A stretch of 64,000 nt of DNA, from positions 402,279 to 466,278 of the forward strand of contig LUCM01002408.1 in NCBI GenBank assembly GCA_008360955.1. Direction: 5' to 3'. The position numbers and the translations under genes were made by a program. Below are positions 26,721-38,469 of the stretch, in pieces. Every line of letters begins with the position of its first letter. Within the stretch, counting starts at the first letter, position 1. Origin of the DNA: Fasciolopsis buskii (taxonomy: Eukaryota > Platyhelminthes > Trematoda > Plagiorchiida > Fasciolidae). Under the pieces are notes generated by a model that searched no databases, was not told the origin of the DNA, and worked only from the letters and a program-made list of their open reading frames with translations.

Positions 26721-27229
26721 GCATTGTTAATCCATATGCGCGCATTATTACTGCGATGTTAAGTACTACTAAAAGGTTGCTGTCAGCGGATATATCTGGT
26801 GACCGGTAAAACGCAGATTTGTAACATTATACTACTGATTGCCTGAACTGTTTCTTTACAAAGAGCATTAGGGAAGTTAGTAAATATTTTCCGACAGCTC
26901 TTTGGTGATATGTACAATATACTACACGCTACACTGAAACGCGAATACAGAATAGGTGACTGAGATTGGTCAGTCAATTCATTTTTAGACTCTTATATAT
27001 CCTATAATTTCTTGTAAGCATTATGTCGGTTTAATGTTATCATGCTTGACTGGCTTCCCGTTGTACCACACATTTGAAGCATAAACCTGAGATTTTCCGC
27101 TCGACCTTACAGTTGGAGGCACCAGAGCTCATCTGTGTTCTGTATCCATCTTAGCATTCAACGCTAGAATTCCAAAGTGTTATAACTATCACCAAGTTCT
27201 ATCCAGGAAAATTAGAAGTACCAGGTCAA

Positions 27230-27700
27230 TTCTACTCAGATGTCACTCGTAAAGACGGCCAACGCTTCAAACACGAAGCGGGCTAGAAAGTGCATTCTCC
27301 CATTCTGTCGATAAGGCCTACCTTCGTGGTAGGTGTTGGATTGAAGAGGACTTGGCAGGCATTTTTGTATGACGCCTGTTCGCCAATCAGTCACTCCTGT
27401 CTCTAAATCGGTATCGTTCATTTCCACTAACCCGAACGTAGAAAAAATTGAACCAACGCTGAGTCTCGTTTTATTAAATGAAGAGATGGCATGGTTATAG
27501 GCCGTTTTTATCACTTATTTGGAGATATGTGATTGCCATTCACTTCATCGACTGTCCAGATTGTGCCTTGTTTGGTCCGTCTCGTTAGGTACATTTTACC
27601 TGGTTTAGTCCGAGTCATTTTGTTGCTGTTGAATCCAGACCTTTCATCCTGATTGGTTATTACAACTCATGATATGACCTTCTCAGTTAGCATATCCACA
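27230..27700 (-). repeat. dispersed repeat R3, inverted copy
   Basis: Inverted relative of 21780-22040. On the minus strand it reads AACGATACCGATTTAGAGAC and GACTGATTGGCGAACAGG, parallel to the copy at 21890. Confidence 0.45.
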
Positions 27701-28153
27701 CTCTTTCATTCTAGTCACGCCACCGTGTCGGGTGGCAGCTGATGGGCAGTGAGATAGAGTGGTCTGGATTGGATATTGTCGTCTATATTCGTCCGCGGTT
27801 TGACGCCACCGGATTGGATCCACGCTTGTGTATTGATTGCGACGGTCCATCATCGCGTAACCATCGATAACTAATGAATGAGATGCATCAGATTTAAACA
27901 CACTGCCGATCAAACTGTCATCCTATAACAGGTATCGTTTCTTCCTCCGAAGCGAGTGTAGATATGCTCCATTGATTTGGTCTAATGAGGGCGAAACTCG
28001 AATGTGATATTTCTGAATCTACAACTGACCGGGAGATATGAGGTTTGTGCGTGAGTAGAAGTCTGTCATGTATACCCTTTAAACTCCTGAACTATAATGG
28101 GATTTGTGCCTCTTATGTTAATTAAATAGACCTTCGATAAATATTATTCACTT

Positions 28154-28386
28154 TAGTAGTAGGAGATTGAATGTTTTCATGAAATAATTCACCATGAAAT
28201 ATCATCGCTCAACTCACCATAAAGAAACCACGGAAGCACTGTACAGCTGTTTCACCCAGTTTGTCGGGAATCATCAGCAGTGCATATTCACCTCGCCCGA
28301 ACTAGGACGCGAACCCGGGACGAACGATTCTGAATCGAACGCCTTAGCCATTACGTTACCGAGCAGGCTCTGAACGGTTTGCTGAA
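28154..28386 (-). repeat. SINE-B copy 1 (truncated at its head end)
   Basis: SINE-B is a tRNA-derived element of about 350-400 bases. On its sense strand it runs GGCTACCTGCAGAGAA..., a tRNA-like head (TGGCTAAGGCGTTCGACTCAGAATCG then box B-like GGTTCGCGTCCC), and a body ending in CATGAAAACATTCAATCTCC (motifs quoted from several copies). This copy carries the head and body on the minus strand and stops at the GGCTCTGAACGG junction, where copy 2 starts in the opposite direction. Confidence 0.8.
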
Positions 28387-28721
28387 CTTCGGCTACCTGC
28401 AGAGAACTCACCGATCACTATGGGTCGTTTACTGTGCTCCAGCGATCCGTGGCCGTACAAATCAGTGACGGATAGGTGGAATATCATGTGGTGAAGTTCA
28501 ACAAACCGTTCAGAGCCTGCCCGGTATTGTGATGGCTAAGGCGTTCGACTCAGAATCGTTCGTCCCGGATTCGCGTCCTAGTTCGGGTGCGGTGGATTTG
28601 CACTGCTGATGATTCCCAACAAGGATGAAAAAGCAGTACAGTGTCTAGTGCCTCCATGGTTTCTTTATGGTGAGTTGAGTGACGACATCGCACGGTGAAT
28701 TATAACATGAAAATATCATTC
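28387..28721 (+). repeat. SINE-B copy 2
   Basis: Nearly full-length plus-strand copy that abuts copy 1 head to head, so the pair forms an inverted repeat with a spacer of about 120 bases between the two tRNA-like heads. Confidence 0.8.
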
Positions 28722-28868
28722 AGTCAATTCTCATGCTTGATTCCCTTTCAGGAAGAATGATAAGAAAAGTTCTTTCTTTTTGATTATCTACATTTGCCTT
28801 TGGCAGAATTTTTTTCCATATTACGACGGCTGACCAGTTCCGAATGATCGTTTTTTTCGCAGCTCTTC

Positions 28869-28871
<3 letters not shown>

Positions 28872-28919
<48 letters not shown>
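28872..28919. repeat. (TA)24 microsatellite
   Basis: About 48 bases of pure TA repeat. Confidence 0.95.
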
Positions 28920-28922
<3 letters not shown>

Positions 28923-29663
28923 TCTAGATTGTCTCTCTTCCTCTTGCAAGCTTTATACATGAGTCAGCTGCCTAGATTTAGTTTTGCTTTGCAGAAAACG
29001 AGGAACAAAAATAGAAAAAATATGCACACCACCTCCATCGAAATACACCGTACCATGTGCAGACTACTTTTCGTTTGACGCAATCCCATATCCAGAAGAA
29101 CAAGAGTATTGCTTTTCTCTACATGCTTAGTGAAATTTATTATTGTGTGTGCATTATTCAACGGTTCTAACTAGAAATGAGTCATTCAACTACGTAGTAT
29201 ACACACATTGTATGACTGTCGTTTTCAACAAATTTCCGAATATGTAATTTGTGACAAACATTGACAAATGAGTTCTTATAAATCCAAGAGAAAACCTGGG
29301 AAGTAACGGTTACATAAATCATATCCTCAGTGTTGTTTGTCAGACAAGAGTTGCGATTGTAAATTCATCAAAAGTAGACCTCAACTCAAAGTTTATCTCC
29401 TCTTCAATCCACGTAAGACATTTTAGCATAATTTCAGAAAGGAATCAAATTGTGACACCCAAGCACAAGTTGTGAATGATTGGAAGCAATTGAAACAACC
29501 ACGTGAAAAGTTAAAGCCGGTCTTTTAAGCCAAAATGACTGGGGTCCAATCAGACCGATCCGATTGTATACACATTCAGTCATCTACGTTCATCTACGTT
29601 CAATTGTCTCCTGCACACTTTGTTTTGGGGGTGCTAGACCTGTTTAGATGAGATCTGCTCTCC

Positions 29664-29675
29664 AAATATATAAAC
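29664..29675 (+). promoter_or_regulatory. possible TATA element of TAL gene 2
   Basis: AAATATATAAAC lies about 120 bases before the ATG at 29795. A GTGAGT donor-like site near 29715 and an AG near 29767 could bound a short 5' UTR intron. The position is plausible, but there is no transcript support. Confidence 0.3.
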
Positions 29676-29794
29676 CGCCAAAAATGCTGTGCCAACAGAG
29701 TGCCAAATTTGGTGGGTGAGTTTGCAAGCACTGATTAAATAATAATGAAATGTTCAAAGTGGATTAGAAATTCTCGACGACCAACTCATTTGGA

Positions 29795-31428
29795 ATGGAT
29801 GCGTTTGTCAACTCGTTCTTGGCTGTTGACAAAGATGGAAGCGGCCAAATCACGGAGGACGAATTGAGACAATATGTGGCCGAGAACAAAATGGACACAA
29901 TGATGGTCGCGGTAGGTGGATTAAACAGTTCACTGAGTTTTATCCATGTTGCCTAGTTCAGACTTGTAAATTCCTCATTCATTCATCTCTCTTAGATTTT
30001 CGTACAAATAAGAATTTATTAAATTTGACCTGAAAATTGACCACTTCGTTTAGGTACCACGTAGCTCACTCAGTTAAAAGATCTATTGGTCTATTGGTTT
30101 CACCTTACCATGACAGTAGCCAGTGGAATGGGATTGAACTAACATTAGTTGATATACAGTAACGCGAGAGAACGTGAAATAAAAGCTTATTTTTTCTGGT
30201 TATAAATTCCGTTCGCTAGTACACCAACTGATAGTGTTAAATGTGTTTTGTGTCATTTTGTTCGACTGAACTGAAAACATTTCTTGTATTTCATCAACTT
30301 GTATTGACGCTTTTGTCGGGCGAATCGCATCTGGCACACAACAGGTCTGAACACGTGTTCTCAATAGTTAGCGACAATTCACACATTTAGGACTTGCAAT
30401 CTCAGGCGTTCGGCCAGACAACTTAAAAATGGACAGTGATGATGACACTAGTTTATTGGAAGCTGCACTGGGGAAAACGGCCGAATTGAACAAAAACCAC
30501 TGATCAACATCTTAGTGATCTACTGATAACATTGGTCATTCCAATTGGTTTGAAACGACTGGCGTAAATGGTTGAAGGTAAATCACGTTTTGGTTAGATC
30601 ACTTCGAACGTATCTTTTTCACTCTACGGTCCCGGAACTTAGCACCGACTGTAGCTCACACTGCCGGCTTTCATGGGTTTTGGATTGCTAAATATCTCAT
30701 TTAAGCCCTTGTCGTCGACGACGGGAGATATTACCTAGACCGGAGCTCAGACGTTTGCGAGGTAAATTCTAAGCCCCCGTGGCAATTTGTTCGTTTATTA
30801 TGGACCAGAAATGATGTTTTTAACTTGTCTACCGCGTTAATGAGCATACCAGGTCCAGGAGGTCGACCTACCTTATCTTTTATCTTCTACAGCACTGCCT
30901 AGAGTGACACGCACGAATCGACTGCTTTTTATTGCTTGGTTTACTTCAGCCGTATCGACCAGCACTTATCATATCACATGATCTTCCATATTCATGGGTG
31001 ATCTTTCGCGTAAAAATTGAGCCGTCGTGTTCCGGGGGAATACTCGCTTTAATGTCAGGCGTCTATTGACACACTACGCAAAGTCATTGAAAATGAGGCT
31101 TGGTAAAGCGAGTTTTTTCAATGTGTAACTCTTGGGACTGCCTTTGTTCAATGCAAAGATTTTATCCAATGCACCTATTGAACCTCACATTCCTAGTTGA
31201 ACTACATGCGCATAAATTCGTGCTGTCAACTCTTTCTGTTTTTCAGCGATGGATGCAACTTTTCGATCCCGATAAGACTGGAGTTATCACACTGGAAAAT
31301 TTTTGGGATAAATTGGGTTTGAAGATGGAAGAGGTGTAAGTTTTTGGAAAAACAAACGGTTTTCCATCAGCTATCTGTCTGACCGGGAGTCAGTCCAACC
31401 ACGTTGTAATCACACAATCAGGAATTGC

Positions 31429-31471
<43 letters not shown>

Positions 31472-33913
31472 GCTATTACTATATTGCCCAAGCCATCACT
31501 ATTTTATTGCTATGGTCAACCATTATCGCCAACTTGAGTTATACATTTCGCGTTGCAGTCATTTGTCCGAAAATTGGATATAAGTCTTTAATAGCATGAT
31601 AACCTCTCAAAAATATATTAGGCCGTTTTTTTCGCAAGTTTGTCTTAATCGACAACCTGGAGTTAACGTCATCAACATCATTTGATCTTGGTCGGCACTT
31701 CGGTTCAGTTTGCAGTCGACAGACTTGCATAAACCAAACGAGTTATGTGAAATGTATTGTGCGCGATTCATGACTGATGGCAAATACCAAACAAGGTTAC
31801 TCGATAAACCACCCCAGTTAATCATGTGACTTGGTCTTTGTAAAGTTGAGTGCAATAATCATGGTGTTTGACTTATTGCACTATATTGGGTTCATTGGTC
31901 ACATCTCCCTTTGGATCATATGTCTACAACATTTTTCCAGATGTTCTGTAAGGAGACTATCTGCCCGAGAATAAGCGCAAATTCGATCTTACCCGCGTCA
32001 GACTGATGATTCCGTTGTGTAAATGTCGACAGAATTTATCCGCCTTCCACAATAGAATGGTCATTGAATTCCATTCAGTGCTAATAGGCCGCCTACGCTG
32101 ATATTGTTGCTGATTGCTACTGAATCACTAACTACTTGTTTTCATTATATTCATCAGCATTTGGAATGTAAAAACACTGGTTGATTCAGGCCAATTCCAG
32201 ATCAAAGCTACTCCTGTTTCCAGTCCGATTGGGTTCATCACAAAGTAGATGACTATGTGAATTTATACTCCTTACACACCCACACACACCCCACCCTATC
32301 CCTCCACACACACCCTCACACACACCCACACACACACCCACACACAATTCACTCATTGTCAAATAGGTGATCGATCTATCACCGATGGTAAACTTGTTTC
32401 ATCTCACCAGCTAGTACTATCCCGCATTGCGATCAAATTTGAGACTAGGTTGAGTACAGGTGTTTTAAAATCTCGTTTATCGTTGCCTCTAACGCCAATG
32501 ACTTCAGTCGATCGTCTCGACTCTTGTTCAGTCCCACTTTGTTTGATCAAACGAGAACGATCAAATGGACTCCGGCCGGTCAACATGACGGTTTTGTTTG
32601 CCCTATTGGCTGGTTGCCCCTCATCTCTGGGGCATTATCTCTTTGATCGTCAATTCGAAAATCGCCCACGATTACATCTGAGCTTGTCACAAATCAGACC
32701 ACTTCTTCCCTGTTCCAGAATTAGGGCAAATGATCGATTGGATCTCAAACTTACTTCCTCGCATGCAGTCACTGAGGTCACTAGCCTGTACACCAGCCAT
32801 CTGAGTTCACCTAGGCCTGTCGGAAAATCCTGTTTCCGTCTTCACTGTCACATGACTCGTGGAACCGAAACAAATCAGCTTTGCATTTTCGACGTCAGCT
32901 CGTAGCCTCACCTTGCAACAGGAAGACCGATAGTGCAAACTCATGAATGGGCTAACGTAAATCATTCCTGGAATCATTCGTTCAGTTGTCGTTTAGCGAA
33001 AAAATCGACATTTCGGATCAGCCAGCACATCACATGAATACACGTGTTGATGATACAAACTAACAGGACTTCAATACAGTTAAATTTTCATGCTAGATTG
33101 AACGGGATCAAGTCTGACGATCAAGAATGAAACCTGTCCTCCGTTGGATACTGGAAATTAGCAACCAACAGCCGATGCCACAGATGGGAATCCTGTGTAC
33201 TAGGCGGTTTTTTGTATTATTTCATATCCCCGGGACACCGTCTTATGGTTCCACACGGTTGTTTGGAGGCCCCGATCTGGGATTGTATAAACACGATCTT
33301 TTGGTTACCCTTTCCACATTGCAACACATCACGTGTGAACGGTTTGGGTACTTTTTACGTGATCTTAGAGCTTAATGTAACTCCCTTTAACAACCAGAGG
33401 CTGTTAAACACTATACAATCTTTTGTTACGCGTTCATTCATCGTACAAATCCTGAAGTGTCCTGATTACCACAAAAATGCATACCAAATGGAAAAACTCT
33501 AACATTTATACCGAACAGTAGTACATTTTCACTCTAGTATTTGTCAAAGTGTATTATTTGTCTCTAATTTGCACCGTGTGGATACCATTTCCAGTGTGAA
33601 ACAACGGGCGGAAACAAGTCAGGCAGCACATCCTCCATCGGACGTGAGAATAATTTACGACAAATTGCCAATTAGTGATCAAATAAAAATTTGTAATGAG
33701 ACAAAACGATTGGCTAAGACAGTGATCAATCCAGAGGACAATATGAAACTGTCAAATCAATTGAAAGAGTACGTTGATAAAGAATTCGGTCCCGCCTGGC
33801 AAGTGGCCATTATTGACGGCAGTTATTGGATTACATTCTCTCATTTACCGGAAAATTCTTTTCAATTCGTCTACAATGATCACGCATATTTGTTTTGGAA
33901 AATCCTTGATTGA
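29795..33913 (+). CDS. TAL-like tegumental protein: EF-hands plus dynein light chain domain (TAL gene 2, complete, three exons)
   Basis: Exons are 29795-29911, 31247-31335 and 33595-33913 (525 coding bases, 174 residues), with donors GTAGGT and GTAAGT and acceptors TTTTTCAG and CATTTCCAG; phases 0 and 2 match across the joins. Exon 1 carries a canonical EF-hand loop, Asp12 to Glu23 (DKDGSGQITEDE). Exon 2 carries a second loop starting DPDKTGVITLEN, with Asn where the twelfth ligand is usually Glu, so calcium binding there is probably weak. Exon 3 is a DLC domain (KEYVDKEFGPAWQVAIIDGSY, then FQFVYNDHAYLFWKIL). This is the domain order of trematode TAL proteins (about 170-200 residues), which lie at or under the tegument and are often antibody targets in infected hosts. 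The ATG is the first in frame before the EF-hand. It converges with TAL gene 3 downstream. Confidence 0.9.
31429..31471. repeat. (ATT)n microsatellite in intron 2 of TAL gene 2
   Basis: About 14 trinucleotide units, flanked on both sides by GCTATTA variants. Confidence 0.95.
32270..32346. repeat. (CA)n-rich low-complexity tract
   Basis: About 75 bases of ACAC and ACACCC units inside intron 2 of TAL gene 2. Confidence 0.9.
32460..32840 (+). repeat. dispersed repeat R1, copy 3
   Basis: Shares GATCGTCTCGACTCTTGTTC, ACGAGAACGATCAAATGG and CTGAGCTTGTCACAAATCAG with the other R1 copies. It lies in intron 2 of TAL gene 2. The 151-codon frame at 32450-32905 is a by-product of the repeat. Confidence 0.55.
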
Positions 33914-36900
33914 CGGCCACTTGCTTAAAATTTTATCCTCTGTTACTATTCTATGTACACTCAAGTAAACCGAACCGAGAACATTTGGCATTAGGAGTTT
34001 TATTTTGTCTGTAAACAAATCCCGGTTTCTGGGCGATCTACTTATAAAAACTGGTTGTCATCACAGAATTCAGACCATACAGATGCCTCAGTTTTTCCTC
34101 CTTTCTAATCCACTTGTATTCTGAAAAACCTGTTGTAGTAAAATACTGATACTAGCCCCGTATCGGGATTAATTTGTAACAGCGACCTATCATCAAAGCC
34201 GCAGTTGAGAAACTCGAAAATTGAGCTTCGGCTTCAATTGTATACATTCACTGGTAAATTATTGAACGACCAATACCGGCGGAACCAGTTTTCCAACGCA
34301 GGCTCCAAGATGAACTGGGATATAAAACGAGAAAGTCCAGTCCAAATCAGATTGTAGATAGCAGATCGATAACTGTCCATGCTCACGGGGTTTTCTTTAT
34401 TTTGTTAATTTTGTTCATCGTTCATTTGCCTCGGGGCGATTTTATCCGGCTCAGTTTAGCGCAGAGAAGACATACAGTTTGCCCGTGATACACGAATGAA
34501 TTACGTACGTATGAACTGCGGACCGGTAATGAGACTTGGTATATTTGTGGGAATTTCATCGAAAGGTTTAACTTAACGCTAGAAAAGTGCACATTCAAAC
34601 CAGGGTGGAGGGCGTCAATAACTTACCGAGGTTACTAGGAGACGATGACAAACGGCCTAAAGATGAGGAGTAATTGGAATACAAACATCCGAGTTAGGCA
34701 ATAGCTTGATACTGTTCATTTATGGAGAACAACTTGTCCTGTTTACAATGCCCGAAAATGATTGGTCTAATACTTCGTTGGCTATTTCAGCCCGTCTCCA
34801 AAGACCGGCTGTTTCATCCTGGGTATTTGCTGGGTGTAGTATTCGTTCCAATTGATGGGATGTCACTGAAATGGCATTTATCATTTACTTGTGGGTGGGA
34901 TAGTCAACTGTTTTAATGATCACAATCAGCTAACTATACTTGGCCGGAAGCAAACGAGAGCTCGACCAATGGAATTACTGATTAACTTTCTAAATCCCGA
35001 GAGTTCAAATGAGTAAGTTAGATTACCTACTCCATCACATGAAAGTGTTGCTATTGGCAGAACACGTCTTAAAGAAACGGCGTTACATTACGGAAATGTC
35101 ATACGCATTGACTGGCCACCAAATCTCGAACAGGAAACAATGAACTGCAAGATAATGTGAACTAATAAATCGTTCCGAATGTATTCATGTACATATTGCT
35201 GTCCACTTATTCTATTAAACTTTCTTTATTTCCCACTCTAAAAGATGTGTCAAAAATATTGTCCATCGGTCAATGATTGTGTGTATATAATTAAATACAT
35301 ATTTGCACTCTTGAAATGTAACGAATTGGTGCTTTTATATTCTACTTCGTGAGTAATACGTTTAGAGGATTCACAATTTCGCCACTTTATCCGTCTTGTT
35401 TACAACTGCATGTGGACTGTCTGGATACTAAGTGAACAATGCAATTTTCTGAACGTTTCGGTTCATCAGTCTTCTAGAATTTCTGTCTATTAATCAGCTG
35501 GATCGACAACACTACTTGGCCTAGCATTTCGATTAGTTTCCAGAATAGTCTACCCAATTAACGATGAACTTAGTCTCAGTTCTGACGTCAGAGTAGGGTA
35601 GCTTTGTGCCTATTCGATCGCACCAACACGCGCTGCAATTTATGCAGCTATCTCATAGGATGCAAATGAATATCCGCTAAACGCTCGGGAGTTTTCCTCT
35701 TAAAAGGAAAATCAGTTTCTGGCTGAAATCATGCGATGCATCATTATCCATTTCGGTCTACGAAGTCCGAAAAACAGGACTGGCTGGCGAACTCCTTGGG
35801 TGTTAGGTGAATGACAAATGGACAGGAACTTGACGAACTGGAAGCCAGAAAACGAGGTCGGAATTTACCATTCATTCTAGTTAGAGAAAAAATGAAACTG
35901 ATCCGATTTTTAATGGTACTTTCGGAGGCGACCGACGGAGCTCCTCGGAGTGATGACCAAAGAGAAGACAGTGTGGCTGAAAGGATGAAGACCATAGGCC
36001 AGCTACCACGAACTTGAACAAACCTGTATAAAACCGTTTAACCATGACTAGTAAACAACAGTCATGCCGACCAGTCAGATGTCATTTGGTCAAGCTTGTT
36101 TGACTGGAAAAGACAGGATTCGATTTAGGACCAAGACTACGGACCGGAGTCGCTACAGTTAGCTACCATTCGTAAAACTATCTTCAATCGTTTCCGTATG
36201 ACTACTTAATGTTTAATCTAATCGATTTTGCTCTACTTTAAACTATCTCAACTAACAAGCAAAGCGATGCACATTTAAAATACCGGGGAAAACGCGATTG
36301 TTTTCGTGATTCCATTGCGATGCTTTGATGACATTTGCTTCACCCAAATGAAATTCGTTACGGATTACCGAGGATGCAAAACACAGATTTAAAAAATGAA
36401 TCAACTGAGCATTGCTTCTGCGTATTTAGACATATTTACGAGGTAAGGAGGAATGATGAGTCTGGTTCAGCAAACATTCCTTATTGGTTTGCAAGAAACA
36501 GCAAAGCTCGTTTCAAAGATACTATGAATCATTTAATTTTTGTAACAGTCCGCAATAAAAAGCAGAATGATGAGTGTTAATTATATTAAGTAAGATATAA
36601 ATGTAAAAAGCGTCAGAAGATAACTCCAATGAAAGCAACTGATCGTGCTGCGATTTGCTCGCACGCCGTTACCACTCTTCTAGCCACGTGATTTGGACAA
36701 GCTGCTCTGCGTGCCACATGTAAAGGAGTCCGCTCGCCTGAGCAGATCAATTTTCTCCCACCCTCGGAAAACTCGAGGGCGGAGATATCGCGCGCTGCGT
36801 AGGTGGGAGACCTGTAACATGCAATGGGGTTCATACACGTCGGAGTTGGAAACGGACAGCGCAAAATTAAGAGCAGTGGGAATCGAAGCCCAGTAACCAT

Positions 36901-38469
36901 AGCAGCCAGCATCGATGATTATACAACCAAATCCAGTATGGCAGCTCTCAATGTGCTCGTCACACCACTGACATTACTCTCGCGAAACCTAGCCACAAGA
37001 ACACTGGCATTGTTCAAAAATGATCAGTTCAAAAGAGAGTAAACATCAGGCAAGTTGAGGGAATCGAAAAGTCGGAATGTTCGTGGACGTCACTCTCGAA
37101 TTGTCCAAGATCGATGAGAATTTTTTGGAGATACATTCACATCAGCGGCACGACCGGGATTGCGTAGTTTACTGGGGGAATGGATGGCGATGGAAACGGT
37201 TAGAAGAGAATTTGGTAAACTACAGTGATGGTTATTGGTTGAAACCACGACGAAATTGCATCTTCCATTGGTTCGAGAATCGTCACAAGAACGCTGGTCG
37301 GATAAACTCTCTTTCATCGTCACTAGTTTCTCGGATTTGCACGAACTTGAAAACAAGTGACACTATTTGAGAAAAACGTTTGCACTAATAGGAAGCTCTT
37401 CAAATCCTTACATTTGGTGTAATGTCCTGATAAAAGCTTAGAACGAAATGCCAATAATATTTGTCCGCAAATGAACGAAGTCGTTATGCTTCCAGGTGCG
37501 AGAATATCAGCCATTGGATTGCATACCATTTCATTTTCGCAAACTACTTTGTTATTTGCGTTTCTCTTCAATAGAATTCACGAAAGACGGAATTAACAAA
37601 TTACTAGGAATAAAATCTCCCACTACTAAAATAAAATAAGTACCATGTAATCCGCAAACGATCGATCTGATTTATCATTCGATTCAGACAAACCCGAGGA
37701 AACGAACAATTCTTTTTTGTTAACGTACACTTGATTCTTCTTCATGGATAGCAAACAGTTTGACAAAAACTCCAGAATAAACAGTTCCTATCGCAATTTG
37801 AAGTTCCCTATTTATTTTCCGATGAATACGTGTGGATAACGATTAAGCATAGACACCTTAAGTGGGAATTTAACATTTGTGTCGTGTGCTCAGATTTTTA
37901 ACCACTCCACGTTTGTAAGGTAGCACGGTAAAACTTTAAAAATGCAAGCATTTACCAAGCCAACTACAGGTTGTCACGATGTCAATCCTGCCGAGAGGAG
38001 AATTTTCGAGGTGTCTGCCCAATCATGGTGAAGAAGAACTAACGAGTCGCCTCGACAAGCCTCAATAATCCTGGATGAATGGGCTTGCCGCTATCTATAC
38101 ATCTGTTATCCAAATGGTTTGGAGCGTATCTGCTTCGAGTAGAAAACTGTCTCATCCTGTGAACGTAGATCAGTTGTCATTTTGATGCGATATCATCGTC
38201 GTCGTCGATCGGCTTTAAACATCGGAGGGAGGGGGAAACCCCGATAATTGCTTCCTTATTGCCAAAGTTTATACACTACAACCGAAAGAATAATTGTGCA
38301 AGGGGGCATGAGGTGGAACGGCACAGGGGGAAAACGAAACGAACGTGATGTCTGTCAGCCCACAAAATATACAGTCCTACCTTTCGAACGAACTTTTTAG
38401 ATTATTCTGATTCAACAGAAAATGACAACAAGATAGCCACTGTTAACGATTTGCTGCCATGATATTTAG
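33914..38469. other. no confident feature
   Basis: No recognised exon or transposon domain. Overlapping short frames occur on both strands near 35740-36020 and 36610-37570, without family resemblance. No AATAAA is found close behind the TAL gene 2 stop. Confidence 0.4.

Noticed and set aside
32450..32905. 151-codon plus-strand open frame
   Set aside because: Lies within repeat R1, has no recognised domain, and the other R1 copies do not keep the same frame.
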